Shown piece after piece: positions 47,147-60,110 of a DNA stretch of 64,000 nucleotides. The first letter of the stretch is position 1. Every line of letters begins with the position of its first letter. The translations under genes were made by a program, and so were the position numbers. The DNA is from Isoetes taiwanensis (lineage: Eukaryota > Streptophyta > Lycopodiopsida > Isoetales > Isoetaceae): positions 12,717,525 through 12,781,524 of the forward strand of contig JAJEKV010000017.1 of the NCBI GenBank assembly GCA_021234155.1, in the 5' to 3' direction. The notes under the pieces were generated by a model. That model was not told the DNA's origin, made no database searches, and saw nothing but the letters and a program-made list of their open reading frames with translations.

Positions 47147-50100
47147 TTCATTACATTGTTGTATTGTTATTATCATTTTATTGCTATTAAAAGGGGTGGT
47201 TAACCCAGTTAAGAAACCTATATATATTTTGTACACAAATTAAAAAGCTTTAATAATACCATTACTAACTATAAATAATATATTATTGGAACATCCAAAA
47301 CAATAAAGAATCCTATTGTTTAAATTTGGTTTTTTTGGGGTTCCGAAATTTTTTTGGATTTTATTTTAAGGTTAATTTTTTAAGATCATGAAGATTTTGG
47401 CTGTCGGCATGCATTCCCGATTATAAAAAAATCGGGATGTTTTTTCCCCTTAATATTTCATCATTTTTTTATTTTTTTCTGTTGTGGGCGTCCTTATTCG
47501 ATCCATCTTATTTTGGTAACATCGTGCATGCTTACAATCGTCCAGATGTCCAGGTTTTGAATATTTAAGATGATACCAGAAGGAGCCTTTCGATCTTTAT
47601 ATTACGTTTGGACGATTTGCTTGGTTCGTTGTGCAATATTCCCTAAACCGTGGTTCTCAACCAATGGCTGGGGCATCGCTCAGATAAAATATTCTTTAAT
47701 CATATATTTCCATGCATTCTTTGCAGATTTAATGCAGCAGAGGTTTTATGGAAGCTTTCGCTAAGGTTGTTGAGATCTTTGTTGTTGAAATTTTTTATGC
47801 TGAAAACAATTTCGTTTTATCCAAAAATTATTTGTTTTTTTTCGTATGAATTTGAGAGAGTTCTTTTGGGATGGAGGCTTGCATGTCCAAACACCCGTCT
47901 TACATCCTACGTCGGCATACAGTGAAAGTCGTATCTCTTTTCAATCAAATCCAATTTTGGAGATGTCTTGCTACATCATGGAGACCTTATGCAAGGCTAA
48001 TTTGTGCAGGACATTTGTTCTCCAGCAGTTGTAGATCTCCTTAACTCTAAGAGTTTCCAAGAATATTATTCTCATGTTTGTGAACATTATGGTTCAGGTA
48101 GCTAGCGGCCTCAAAGAATTACCTGCTCAAGATAGAATTTCCAATTTCAGGTAATGCTCAATATAGATGTGTCGTTCTATTGTTGTTTGTTTGATCATAT
48201 ATAAATGCTCAGTTCTTCACTTCCGTTTTCAGTAGCTTCTATTTTGTTGTGCAATATTCATGCCAATCTAACCTGGAAGGAGCAATTTCTTATCAGGATG
48301 TGTTGCTTTCTTCAAGTTATGGATTTTCGGCACTACCTAAATTGCAGAATGAATTGCATGCTGGGGCAATAGTTGGAAGAGTGAAGGGAATGTAGCTTAT
48401 TAAACTACCAACATCTCAAGCCTGACATTGAGAAAAATCTATTACATATGAACTGGTAGTACGTATAAAGCTCTGAGCTGCTTGAAGGTTATTGTATATG
48501 CTGCGCCAAATTTATTATGTCTTTTGCTGAGTTTTTGCAAACCTAAAGATGGAAATACTCAACTGTAAATTGGCTCCTAATTATGTGGCCCATCATCCTT
48601 CAAGAACATGATAATGCGTATTCAATTATCGGATCAAAGCTGGCCTATGGGTCGCTCTACGCTTTGACTATAACTCCAAGGAATCTAGATTCCATAACAA
48701 TATATGAAGGAGAGACTGACTACGGTAGCACTGATATTTACGTCTTTCAAGATATACAACTACTCATGATATGCAATGTCATTATCTAAACTCTTATTGC
48801 CTTTTGTTTCGGGCCTCCATATGTCTTGGTTTCAATTTTGATGCTGATACTGCTGGCAGATCCTTGTAACATTCCTGTTTAAAAAATTGAGAGAACAAAA
48901 TGCAGACTTGTAATAGCTCCAATAGGACATAATGTACAATGGTTAAGGAGCTTATTTTTATTGTTCATGAACACAACATGATTTTTCTGCAATGACATCC
49001 CACTTTTGAAATCTCATATAGCTTAGGATTATTGTAAGGGCAGCATTAGACAACCCTAGCCAATGTATTGATGTCATGTCTAGAGTGCCATACCTATAAC
49101 ATTCTCAACTGGAATTTTAAAGTGGCAACACCACATTTAAAATGTTCGAATCTGTTTGAGATCAGATGAAGCAAAGAGCCTTAGAAGAATTGGTTTTAAG
49201 CTAGCCAGCAAAGAAGATCTCTTTTCACTTTGCAAAGGTAAATACAACCTTAAATTGCCTGGACGACTTCATCGGTACTTCTAGGCACATGATCATTAAA
49301 TTTGCAAGATGCTTCAAACCATTTAAATGTTTCCTAGAATCCATCTCCACAGATCAAGCACTATCTTCAAAACTTGCAATTGCTTATGCAAGTCTTTCAA
49401 TCTTGACCAACTAAAACATAAAACAAATTATGAAGCCTGGATATGAAGATGTACATTTTCAACAATTGAAATAAGTGACGGGCTCATCCTGCTTTTTCAA
49501 AGCACAGACGTACCTTCAATCTCTACTGATCCACTACTCTAGAGAATGAATCAATCAGCTCCAGCATATCCTTTCTATTTTACCTTAGATTAAATGGTTA
49601 AACTGTAGACAACTTAAAATGAAGAGCCCACTTAGTTCTATCTAGATGTTGCCGAATTGGCAAAGAAATGCGTGCAAGCTCCAAGTACAGTCTTGATATA
49701 TCAAAGACAACTTCAAAGAGCTTTGCAACTGGAAGGCATATATAAACCAGTCCACGAAATGAATCTACAACATATTTTTAAACCATATTTTAAGTCTTGC
49801 CATATTGGTCTGTAAAGATTCAGACATGCAAATTGACCTCTGAAACAAATCAGAGTAGCTGAAGATGGATTCCATTAACATTTGCCACTACAATGTCACT
49901 ACAAAGTACGATAAATAAATGAAGTAAGACTCCAGCATTGCCAATAGTTCAATAAGTAATTGCCTTTTAACCCTCATTATGTTGTAGAAGTAAACATAAC
50001 AACTTCCTAAGGAAATGCAAATACAATTAGCTCTTTTCACCTCCTTAGGTCCTATGGCATATGACCTGGATATTGGTCTGCAATGCTTATGAGTCCATTA

Positions 50101-51939
50101 TTATTCATCGGAGAGAGACAAGCGCACAACTCGAACATCTAGCAGTCATGTAAAAAACAAATTATCGTCAGCAAGATCATAATTCCTATTGCAACAACCT
50201 TGCCATCTGATAGTTCAAGCGGAAGTTGATAACTAAACCCTGTATATAAGAATATGCGTGTGAAGATAAGGAACCAAAAATGCTCACCTCAGGGTTTGAA
50301 GAGAGCAAAGCTTGTATGCTTCGTACCAACCCATATGCTCTGAAGCTATCAGATTCTAGCACACCTGATAAGGATAAATCAAGCAGCAACAATTAGCAAC
50401 TGATGGAAAGATGCCAATATGAAAGATAGATACTTCTCTGTTGAAGTAGACCACACAGAACCCAGAGTTGAACCTCTCAAGTACTCCATGGGCTCTTCAT
50501 CATTACAATGCAAAAAAGGGCCAGTATTCTAGAGAGAATATGCAACATCTTTCTTTCAAATGTCCATATAAAACACATGAACATAGAATGCATGTCATCT
50601 TTTCTTGTGCAATCAAGAGTCTTCATGATCTGCATTCATCAAAACTCCCACCATAATAGCTCTGAACAAAATTCAGCTCTATTAGGTTTCTGATGGTAGA
50701 CTGGTCAGCCTCTCCTTTATATATTGTTATGGAATTTAGATTTCTTGGAGTTATAGTCGAAGCGTTATAGGATGAATCAACAAATAATCACGATGGATGA
50801 AAGTATACGCAGTTGTATTTTGAGAGTCACATCCATAATGTGTGAAAGGTTAAACATCGCAATAGGATGGTCTCAACCTACAAAACATGGCGGCATTTGG
50901 GAATAGGAAGTTGAATGGCTCTCAATTCGCAATGGCCTAGCTTCTAGTACCAGTGTAGATTTTCTGGCATATTCTCAAAAACTTGATGGGGTGGTAATAC
51001 ACAAGATTCTTTGCCATGTTCGCGAAAGCTGGTGGGTAGTACACAACATCTTTTAACTTAAAACTTCTTTGACTTTTGTTTGAAATCATCTATTATATAC
51101 TTTCAATTTGTATCATGCCCAGCAATTAGGCACTCCTTACGTTAACAAAATTCGAAGGCCTATTATTCATTAATAATGTCGAATTAACTTTTTAAATTAT
51201 TTTATACATCCGTGCTTTGGCATGTAGAGGTGTTAATAGCTCAAGGTAGAGATTAAATAGCTTAATTAAATAGAGGCATAAAATATCGATCCCCATTAGG
51301 ACTTTCAGACAGAAAGTGTCCCACCATTCCATCCCTTGGCAATTTAAAAGAGGCATAGAAGATTCCTTCAATGAAGAAATTCGATAATGCAACAAATAGT
51401 CAATGGTTAATTATTAAAACACAAGAAATGTAGTCACAAATTCCTTATATTGCTTTTTATCGTATATAGACATAAAAAAACATACATGCAAAAGTGAAAG
51501 CAATCACTTCTTATTCGAAAATGATTTAAACAATCTAAATTCATAGCTTCTACAGATGGAAAGGATAGCTGACTAACATTTGCTCATGACATTGTCTTTC
51601 TCATATCCATATAACCATATTAATTGCTAGCACATAGGGTTTGAATGGTAATATCTTAGCTACCATTCTTTTTCTAATAAACTTTCAAACAACATATAGT
51701 AGTAATGTGAGACATTCAAACAGAAAAACAATTGCATTCTCATTTTAGTTGATCCCTTTTTTTTTGTCAAATTAAGAACAAATTGCTCAGAACCTCTTCT
51801 CTTCCTTTGGTGCAACTATTGACTATACAAGCTTTGTACCTTCAATGGTTCTGGCAACCCATGCATGTGACGTGTACAACTCTCATCTTTGTATTCAATT
51901 ATGTAGCCACTTTACATACTGCCAATTCTATGAAATGCT
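47147..51939. other. Non-coding with two exon-like pieces
   Basis: No gene could be assembled. At about 48098-48150 (plus) a short block reading VASGLKELPAQDRISNF lies between an AG and a GT. At about 50366-50288 (minus) a block GVLESDSFRAYGLVRSIQAL runs to a GTGAGC donor. Neither is recognised and they lie on opposite strands. The remainder is AT-rich with short frames. Confidence 0.35.
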
Positions 51940-51949
51940 CATCTTCCAG

Positions 51950-52716
51950 AGGCAGCGCCCAGGCTGTCGGCCCTTGAGAAGAGGATGGCCGAGTTCCAGG
52001 GGGAGATGTATGATCTGCGCATGCAGATGAAGCAGACAAGTACCACTACAGGGGCAGCACCATCACCATGCCCAATACCTGAGGCAGAGGTTGCACAGGG
52101 AATTAGATGGGTCCTTCGCGAGGAGAAGGACCGCTAGTCTCGTCGACTGAACATTGTCGTTCGCGGCTTGCCTGAAGAACAGGGGGAAGATCTCCCAGCT
52201 AAGCTCCATGCCCTGGTATTGGCAAGGCTCCAATTGCAGCACTTGACAGTAAGAAACCCGACCAGAGTCGGAGGGCCAAGCATGAGACCCCGACTAGTTA
52301 AACTCACAGTGCTCGACCAAGCGTCGAAGACACTGATGCTGCAGCGCGCTAGTCGCTTGAAGGGGACATCGGTGTACTTAGACACGGATCTCCCGGCTCA
52401 ACAGAAGGAGAGGCAGGAGGAGTTTGCAAAGATAAGATAGGTCAGGCAGGCAGGGGGATCGGTAGGCCTGGTGAATGGCAAGATGAAAGTATTTGTGCCT
52501 CCACGGCCAACAGTGGCAGAAGCGGCGACCAGGGGACCAAGCACTTCTGGATCCCCCACTTCCAGAATGGCGGATCACACACAGCAGCCAGGACCAAGTA
52601 CCCGGGCACCACCCACAGCAGCAGAGCCGGACATGAGAGCCCCAACATCTGCCAATGGCCCAACTCCTGCAGCCTCTACGGGGACTGGGACTGGGCAGTC
52701 ACCACAGACAGCATAG
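51950..52716 (+). pseudogene. LINE ORF1, RNA-binding protein
   Basis: One frame, interrupted by TAG at 52135-52137 and 52438-52440 and closed by TAG at 52714-52716. It opens with a coiled-coil-like stretch (SALEKRMAEFQGEMYDLRMQ), then SRRLNIVVRGLPEEQGEDL and RPRLVKLTVLDQASKTLMLQ. The latter is the RRM-like pattern of L1-type ORF1 proteins. A proline/threonine-rich tail follows. The product would bind element RNA. Reading straight through all three TAG codons leads into ORF2 in the same frame. Confidence 0.75.
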
Positions 52717-55700
52717 GAAGAGTGCCTTCGAATTGTGTCGTGGAACTGTAGGGGATTTCCCTGGAAGCGCGGCGACGGCATTGCTGAAATTGCTGCAGGC
52801 ATGGACATCATCTTCTTGCAAAAGACACGGGAATATAGTTGTCATCTGTTGCCGGACATCCCAGGGTACCATCATTTCTCACTGGCCAATGAGCGCCATG
52901 GCAAGCGAGGGTATGGAGGGGTCGCGTGCTACTTCAAAGATGCTATAGCATCCACAGTCTCGCTCCACAAGGCTGATAGACTCAACCGCTACCTGTGGAT
53001 ACGAGTGCTGCAGCCTCACCATCGTCCACTGTTTATCGCAGGATGTTATATACCCCATGAAACTTCTAAGTTCTACAGGGTGCATCAGGCAGATACAGAT
53101 GTGCATATGCCCTATAGGGAACTGTATGATGACATAGAGAAGTATCGCCAGGAGGGTCATGTGTTTTTATTGGGAGATTTCAATGCATGTACGGCACAGT
53201 GGCAGTCGGTCACCTTTCAGGGAAATGCTGACTCCAACCCACTTTGGCTAGAAACGGAGGCATCTCAGCATGCAAGACGCTCCCAGGATATAGTCTCCGG
53301 AGCCTTTGGAAGAGAGTTGATCCAGCTATGTCAGATCTTTGACATGGTAATCTGCAATGGTATGCTCAGGTGGCCGCGATCAGGGGGCTTCACTTGCAGA
53401 AGCGACGGGGGCGATGGTGGAGCCAGTGTGGTGGACTATCTCCTAGCTCCAGTGCCAGAACTTGATATCATCCGAGATTTCGTGACAGGCACAGGAACAA
53501 GAGATGAAGAGACTTTGTCAGACCACTATCCACTTTATGTCACTTTGGATTGGAGGCACTCAGTGGCGTGGCCACAGGACAGGCACCCCCGGGGTTTGGG
53601 ATACACCCCGAACTATAGGAAGCAAGCAGGATATGAGGTGGAGCTTGAACGTGAGCTACAGGGGATCGATGCCCTCTATACATTGCATGATAAGTGTGAA
53701 TGGTTGATGAAGGCTTTACTCACAGCAGCCAGTAAATGCTTTGCAGCAAAAAAACTCCCGCGCAGGGACACTGTGCAATTCCCTCAAAACCCCTGGTTTG
53801 ACGTGGAATGTAAGGCTCTAAAGAGTCAGCTACGCACCATCTTAGATCCACAGCTCTGGCTACAGGCCATTAGGGACTATAAGGCATTCTTGAAATCCAA
53901 AAAGCATCGCTACATTGCAGAAAATCAGCAACACATGTTTGATCTACTGATGACTGAGCCAAAGGCCTTTTGGCGTAGAGTGCTATATAAGAGGCATCAA
54001 CCACCTGGAAATGTTACCGCAAACCAGTGGAGACAACGATTGGAGGAGTTGTATGACCCCCCAGGAGCAATTGCTGACGTGCCAGATCAACTAGGAGAAA
54101 CACTACAGCTCTCAGAGGTGGACATCCACCAGGGTCTTAGGCATCTTGCTAATGGTAAAGCAAAGGACTTGCAGGGACTTCAGGCTGAGCTGTTGAAATG
54201 GGATGGGCCAGCTTTGCTCGGGCCTTTGACAGGGATAATCAACCAGGCCATCAGAGAGGGCCTCCCGCAGGAATGGATGGTTAGCAAGGTCACCCCTATT
54301 CATAAGACGGGAAGCAGGGATGACTCCACCAACTATCGTATGATCATGATGAGCCCGTTACTCGCAAAACTTCTAGCAGGTGTGCTGGAGAAGAAGTTAA
54401 CGCAATGGGCGGAGGAAACTAGAGTGCGTGCAGTTGGCCAGGCAGGTTTCCGCCCTGCCCACTCCACGAGTGATCATATTTTTACTTTCAGAATCCTTAT
54501 GGAAGCTAGCCGCAATGCACGACGTGACCTGTATTGATGTTTCATGGATTTTACGACGGCATATGATACGGTCCCTCGGGACCTGTTGTGGCAACGCTTG
54601 CAGGAGCTACATGTCCCACAGGATTTGCCATCTACCGGCTGTATGACGGAATATATGCCACTTTGCCTGCGTCAGACCACCGGGTGACCAGCACCATAGG
54701 TGTTAAACAGGGATGCCCGTTATCTCCAACGCTTTTTGGACTCTATATTGACAACTTGGAGACCTGGATGCAAGAACATGGGGGTGGTGGCCCGCAGTTG
54801 CCAGAGGCATATACAGTAAAACAGTTGCTCTATGCAGACGATCTGGGCTTATTATCCCATATAGCCAGGAGTATGCAGGAACATTTGGATGCTCTCAGTC
54901 AATTCTGTGACATAGCAGGAATGACAGTCAACCAGCAGAAAACCAAGCTGTTGCCAATCCTGTCTGCGCAACATGATATCCCAGACTTCTATTACAGAGG
55001 ATAAAGGATGGAAGTTGTAGGGACCTTTAAGTATCCGGGAATTGATTTCTCTGCTAACATGCTATGGGATGACTGTGTAGAAAGAAGGGTCAGCGCGGGA
55101 TGGAAAGCCCTGTATGCAATGCAGAATAACTGTTACAGAATAGATCTCTGCGATTGGGCACGCAAAGCACACCTGTTCCGAGCACTCGTGGAACCAGTAC
55201 TGCTGTATGGGGTAGAGGTCTAGGGGTCAGCGATTAGCAAGGGTACTTGGGATAAGCTAGAGAGGGTGCAGAAGGCTTCCTGACATACAGCCTAGGCGTC
55301 AAGGACACGATGCCTTATCCAATTTTGCTGTATGAGACTGGCTTTTGGCCCCTGCAGCATTCTGCTATGCGCAGACACCTTGCGTATTTCCATAAGGTTG
55401 ATGAAATGGATGCACAACGTCTTCCTCCCCGGGCTCTGTTATTGGCACAAGGGCCGCAACGTCTGAAGAGAGTATGGCAAGAGCATTGTAGGGGATGGTT
55501 CGCAAGATGGTCTATAGACTATCAACACATTATGGATATGTCGGATGTCGCGGAGCAGGAGCTGCATTTGAATGCGCGCTTTGCTGCCTCTCTGTGGGAT
55601 GCGCCCACTCTTGCAAAGCCCAAAATAGAGCACTACCATACACAGGCCAATCCGTCGCTTGAACACGGCCCCACCAGTATTTGAAGGCACACATCTCCAC

Positions 55701-56010
55701 CAAGAAACGAAGAGCTATAGCTGCAATAAGGACAGGGTCCCACCATCTCAGAATTGAGACAGGCCGCTGGGGTACGGATGGAGGGCAGGGAATATTATGC
55801 CAGTGCTGTCACATGCAGATAGTATAAGATGAACACCATGCTCTACAGGAATGCCCAGCATATGCACACATCCGAGCAGCTCATGCCGATCTCAGATGCT
55901 CTGAGATAGCAATTCATCAACTGCTGGCTTCGCCAATGGTGGCACGTCTTGCGTCCTACATTCTGCAAGTCTCCACCGTCAGGGAGTCCCTCACAGCACA
56001 GGGAATTTGA
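52717..56010 (+). pseudogene. LINE ORF2, endonuclease and reverse transcriptase
   Basis: The endonuclease runs from IVSWNCRG through GDFNACTAQW and VVDYLLAP to LSDHYPLYV. The catalytic Glu motif, normally LQE, reads FLQKTRE, so it looks mutated. The reverse transcriptase has VGQAGFRPAHSTSDHIF, a TGA at 54535, CFMDFTTAYDTVPRDLLWQR, a frameshift, then [18 protein letters not shown] and LLYADDLGLL with the catalytic YADD intact. Further frame changes lie near 54640, 55000, 55280 and 55680. A zinc motif CQCC with downstream H and C lies near 55800-55855. It would nick target DNA and copy RNA there. It has no ATG close to the ORF1 stop. Confidence 0.9.
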
Positions 56011-56132
56011 GCGCCCAAATAGGGCCTCTCAACGCCTGCTACAAGGGTTTTCCTCCCACATGGGGGGTTTTTTCATCCCGGTGGTAGAGATACATTGTAC
56101 AGGATTTCTGTGGTTTTCTTTTGTGGTCTCAT

Positions 56133-56160
56133 AGGCCAGTTGGCCTCCGTGGACGTTAAA
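56133..56160 (+). promoter_or_regulatory. LINE 3'-terminal stem-loop
   Basis: AGGCC-AGTT-GGCCT is followed by CCGTGGACGTTAAA and the tail. The equivalent in the 39.2-kb LINE (39284-39295, minus) and the 34.9-kb tail is GACC-TATT-GGTC. One stem pair changes from G-C to A-T on both sides, so pairing is kept. In stringent LINEs such a 3' hairpin is what the reverse transcriptase recognises. Confidence 0.7.
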
Positions 56161-56279
56161 ATATACTTCCTTCCTTCCTTTCTTCCTTCTCCTATTGCTC
56201 TCTTCGCTCCTTCTCAAATACATTGAGGTATTATAAGTGTGTCTACAACTTCATGGCTGTCACATGGAACTGTACTTAT

Positions 56280-56308
56280 GCCCGGCAACGCCGAGCACCC
56301 ACTACTAG
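56280..56308 (+). mobile_element. Helitron 3' terminus, second copy
   Basis: GCCCGGC-AAC-GCCGAGC (one mismatch in the stem), then ACCCACTA and CTAG before a host T. The first 14 bases are identical to the end at 34679, so it is the same family. The 5' end was not located. Confidence 0.8.
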
Positions 56309-57692
56309 TATCTCATGGATTTTGTTTTCTATTTCGAAGTATTACTGGGCTCAGACCAATGAATAGTCGAAAATAGATTCTTTTCAGAGAGAAGATGGAT
56401 TACGGGAGTGTGTGACTTGAATTGTTCAACTTCGGCTATGCAGATATTCCATTGAATCTATCACATCGATCCATGATGTCTGGTTGGTAAGAGCCATTAC
56501 AGTTTCACATTGAATGATCCTAAACCAAGTCTAATCATGACACTATGACATATCTGCATGCCTTACATAATGAGTTGGAGAACTTCTAAAGGAATTAACT
56601 CTAAGAACTTGGTAATTTCCAGCTATAAGAGTTGCGAAAAAGGATATTTCTGCTGAAGCAACTGAACAACGCCCTTTCTGCAAAATGGAAAACATGCAAT
56701 ATTATTCATTGTTGGGAAAAATATAAAAATGAAACAGTTGTCAAAATCAGATAAGATTACTAAAGGAACAACAAACATGGCCTAAAGTGGCATGACTTAG
56801 TTAGATCATTAAATGGCATGGTTTACTTACTAAGGAATTTGCAGGATGAAACGCATTGTCTCACTGTGTTGTGGTAGGTGCTTCTAAGAGAATGCTATAC
56901 ACATATTCACAAGATTAATCTTAACTACGTTATATCAAGCAGGGCATAGGCATAAACATCAATTTTCTTGCCTAATCTCATTGTACAACAGACCTTTGTC
57001 AATATAAATTTCAAGCAGACCAAATGTTTAAAAATTTTAATTCAAGCTATATATCCTTAACGTGCGCTGAAGGAATATGCCAGCAATGCTAGACTTTTTC
57101 AAACTATTTTATTAATAGCTTCTGAAGTAGAATGCAAAGATACGAACTATCAAACAAGGCTTCGATGTGTATAAGAACTGGCTAATACCAACTTGCAGCA
57201 AATTGTATAAGGTCTCCATTTAAATTCATTCTATAACACAAAGCATGAAAAGACTAACTTCTGAAAACAAAATGCATACTTAGTTGAAATTGTGGTTGGA
57301 CTTGCAAAGTGGCTGCATCTCACGTTTATGAACTGCACAGAGCTGCTTTTTCTTTGAACAGAGTTGCTTCCGTTTTAAATATCAGACTGCAAGACTGAAC
57401 AATGGCAAGAGTCATATGCATATCAACCTGCAAATAACAAAGGTATAGTAATATACGATATGATGTTCGAAAGTCATTCATTTTCGACCTTCTTGGACCT
57501 TCATTTTTCAATCTCAAACTTGTCCAGCAAAGACAAATAGTGACCACAGACGAAACCATCATAAAACGTGATAAATATTAAAAATTCAGCAGTACTACAA
57601 GTGATATGGTCAATGATTTCACTATGAATATTTTAAAGAACACTCCTCAAAAATCAGAGTATCAAACTAGCATCAAACTATCTGGGCCTAAT
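56309..57692. other. Non-coding, no gene supported
   Basis: AT-rich sequence. Frames are at most 78 residues and carry no recognisable domain. Confidence 0.4.
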
Positions 57693-59256
57693 TGTGACGT
57701 CCCCTACTCGCATACGGTGCACTCACCGTATACAAACAGGAGTTCATCCCCCATACCAGCTCCATGCCGATACAGGGCCCTCCACATGACACTGCAACCG
57801 TGACGGGTCCCAGTGGGAAGAGTGAAGGGGTCATTTTACCCCGTCTCCCTCAGGGCCTACCTAGCTGCGGAAGCGTAAACATACATGTCAGTATACAACA
57901 TAATCACATACCCACCTCGAAGGGTGGTGCACCAACATCTGCATAGACAATGATCAGCATCATACGTATGGGTCCTACCCAAGGCTCAGACTCGAGGGGA
58001 TGACTGACGGCTTGTGTCTCCAGAGTTCATTGCAGACAGAATTCATGGCAATGGATTTGGCTGGCATATGAACATGGCATAGGGTTGTCCACTCCATCCG
58101 CCCCTCCTGTGCACACTTTGCAGAGTAGGTTGAAGAGTGTTGGGACCTGACTGTAGCCCGTCGGATGCATAGCCAAAAGGGCTATTCCTGGGTTGCATCT
58201 TCCCAGTTCCGATGGGGCAGGTAGGGATCACTCCCTCCAGAGATCTACATGCTGACTCAAGGTGACTAGAGGGCCACTGCCCTTATTCGACTGAACCCAC
58301 TGGAAAGTGTACACCACTTCACGGGTGTCGAGCCCATGCCTTACCCACACTCAGTGATAAGCCATTAGACCTAGTCACAATGATCCCCGATAGGCCTTAC
58401 ACACCAGAGGGGTCGTTCAAGAGTGAGAACATGAACCTCCTTCTTAGCCAGTTTGGCCCCTTCACCCACAACCCGGTGTGGTTCTTGTACACAGGCCGAA
58501 TCTACAATGTGCTAGAGAGGCTAATCTAGGAGCATCTACTACCAAGCTTGAGGTCTCTACCCCCCTTCCCAATACAAGGAGCTCACAGATATACATCATC
58601 CATATACAACACAGAGAGCTAAAGAACTAGATCTAATCTATGTCATAGAATTAGGTTCTTTAGTTAGAGTCTGGTATCTAGAGATCTAGATAGCTGCTAA
58701 GGGCGATGTAATAGGCTAAACCTACTGATATAAGGACTGGAAGAAGGTTTAGACTATTAATTCGACTACATACCTGACCCTTGAGTTGCTCCTCCTTACC
58801 TGAGTTCCACCATCCTGCTGAACCGCTCGAATCAAGGAGAACTAATGGTGTAATTCGCTTACACAGCTTCTGGGAGGCGGTTTTGGCTCCTGGGGCAGCC
58901 AAAACAGAGCTCTAAAACCCTAGAAACGAAAAATGGGCAAGTTAGGGTTTCCCTACCTAAATAGACAAGGGTAGGGCTAGGGTTTCCAATTATCCCCTTT
59001 TGGCATGTGGGATAATTGGGAATGGGCCCACTTGCCTTTAATGGCTAGGTGGCAAAATGTGCCCACATGGAAAGGTGTGCCCACATTAATGTGCACATTG
59101 GTAAATGTGCACATTAATAATAAATGCACATACCTAGCAAGTTGCCCCCTAGGGGCTACCTACATGTTGGCGTACACGTCAGTCGGAGTGGCGTGTACGC
59201 GTGACGAGGTAGTACAGTATACGTCCTGGGACCGTATACTGTGCTGGAACGTCACA
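57693..59256 (-). repeat. 3' LTR of the chromodomain element, 1564 bp
   Basis: It has 8-bp inverted ends, TGTGACGT at 57693 and ACGTCACA ending at 59256, and a polypurine tract immediately outside. The first 90 bp of U3 hold two hairpins: ACAGTATACG (59214-59223) with CGTATACTGT (59233-59242), and GCGTACACG (59170-59178) with CGTGTACGC (59192-59200). The TGACGT ends resemble bZIP sites. Confidence 0.9.
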
Positions 59257-59270
59257 TTCTCCCCACCTTG
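59257..59270 (-). other. Polypurine tract of the chromodomain element
   Basis: Minus strand reads CAAGGTGGGGAGAA directly before TGTGACG of the LTR, the expected place for plus-strand priming. Confidence 0.88.
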
Positions 59271-60110
59271 AAATGATGCTGGGTCTCCCCACCTTGGGAT
59301 AATCCTAACCTGCAATCAACTTGATACATACAATATATTACTATAATATTTACACATTTACTAAGATTACCTTAAGGTAATATTTGTAAACATTATTACG
59401 TCATTACTTATGAAATAACTTATCGGTTCGTAACATCATTACACAAGTTACTCAATAGTTTACTTATCACGACAATTAAGTTTAACAAAATTTCAACATT
59501 TCATAAGGTACTCTTCATTCCTTGCAACACATTCCAACAGAATTTGTGTTGCAAGTCTTTGTAGTTCGACCTCCTTGCCCTCTGGAGCGCTCTATTGGCC
59601 TGCAGGTCGACACTACGTTAGTACCATTTTAATTATTAGAAAAAAAATTTGGTTATATGGTGACCACCCCACCTATCTACATGGATGCATGGCTAATCTC
59701 CCGGCGTAGGAAGAGGGTGAATCTTCCATTATGGCCGTGGAGACAGCGCCTATATGCCTATATGCCGCTCATGCCTACACCTCTAGTTGCCCAGCGTGGA
59801 GGATATCCTTCCCGTATATGGGGCGTGAAGGATAGATTCCTCCTATCAAAGCATATATGGGGCTAAAGGTGCCTTTCCTATCAATGCATTCCTCAATGAC
59901 CTCCTTTCTCTCGGGTCGTCTACTTAGTGGAAACGTAAGTAGACTTTCTAATCTACCTTCCACTCGTCCAAGCGGAAACGCGGTCATGTCTACATCGACA
60001 TTACACCACGCCCTAGAGATCACCGTAGTGGTCTCATCATCGGTAACAACGCATGCGACCCATACCTAGCATATGTGGCATGCGTAGATTAATCTGAACT
60101 AGACATAGAA

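Larger units (their letters stand above)
51940..56190 (+). mobile_element. Long LINE with ORF1 and ORF2
   Basis: ORF1 (coiled coil and RNA-binding fold) is followed by ORF2 (endonuclease, reverse transcriptase, zinc motif) and a 3' UTR ending in GTGGACGTTAAA and a CTTCC-rich tail. The region is visibly GC-richer than its surroundings. ORF1 start and the 5' UTR are missing or truncated; similarity begins near 51940. The 3' UTR matches the LINE copies at 39.2 kb and 34.9 kb. Stops and frameshifts make it inactive. It ends about 90-120 bp before a Helitron 3' end, so it may have jumped into that Helitron. Confidence 0.92.
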
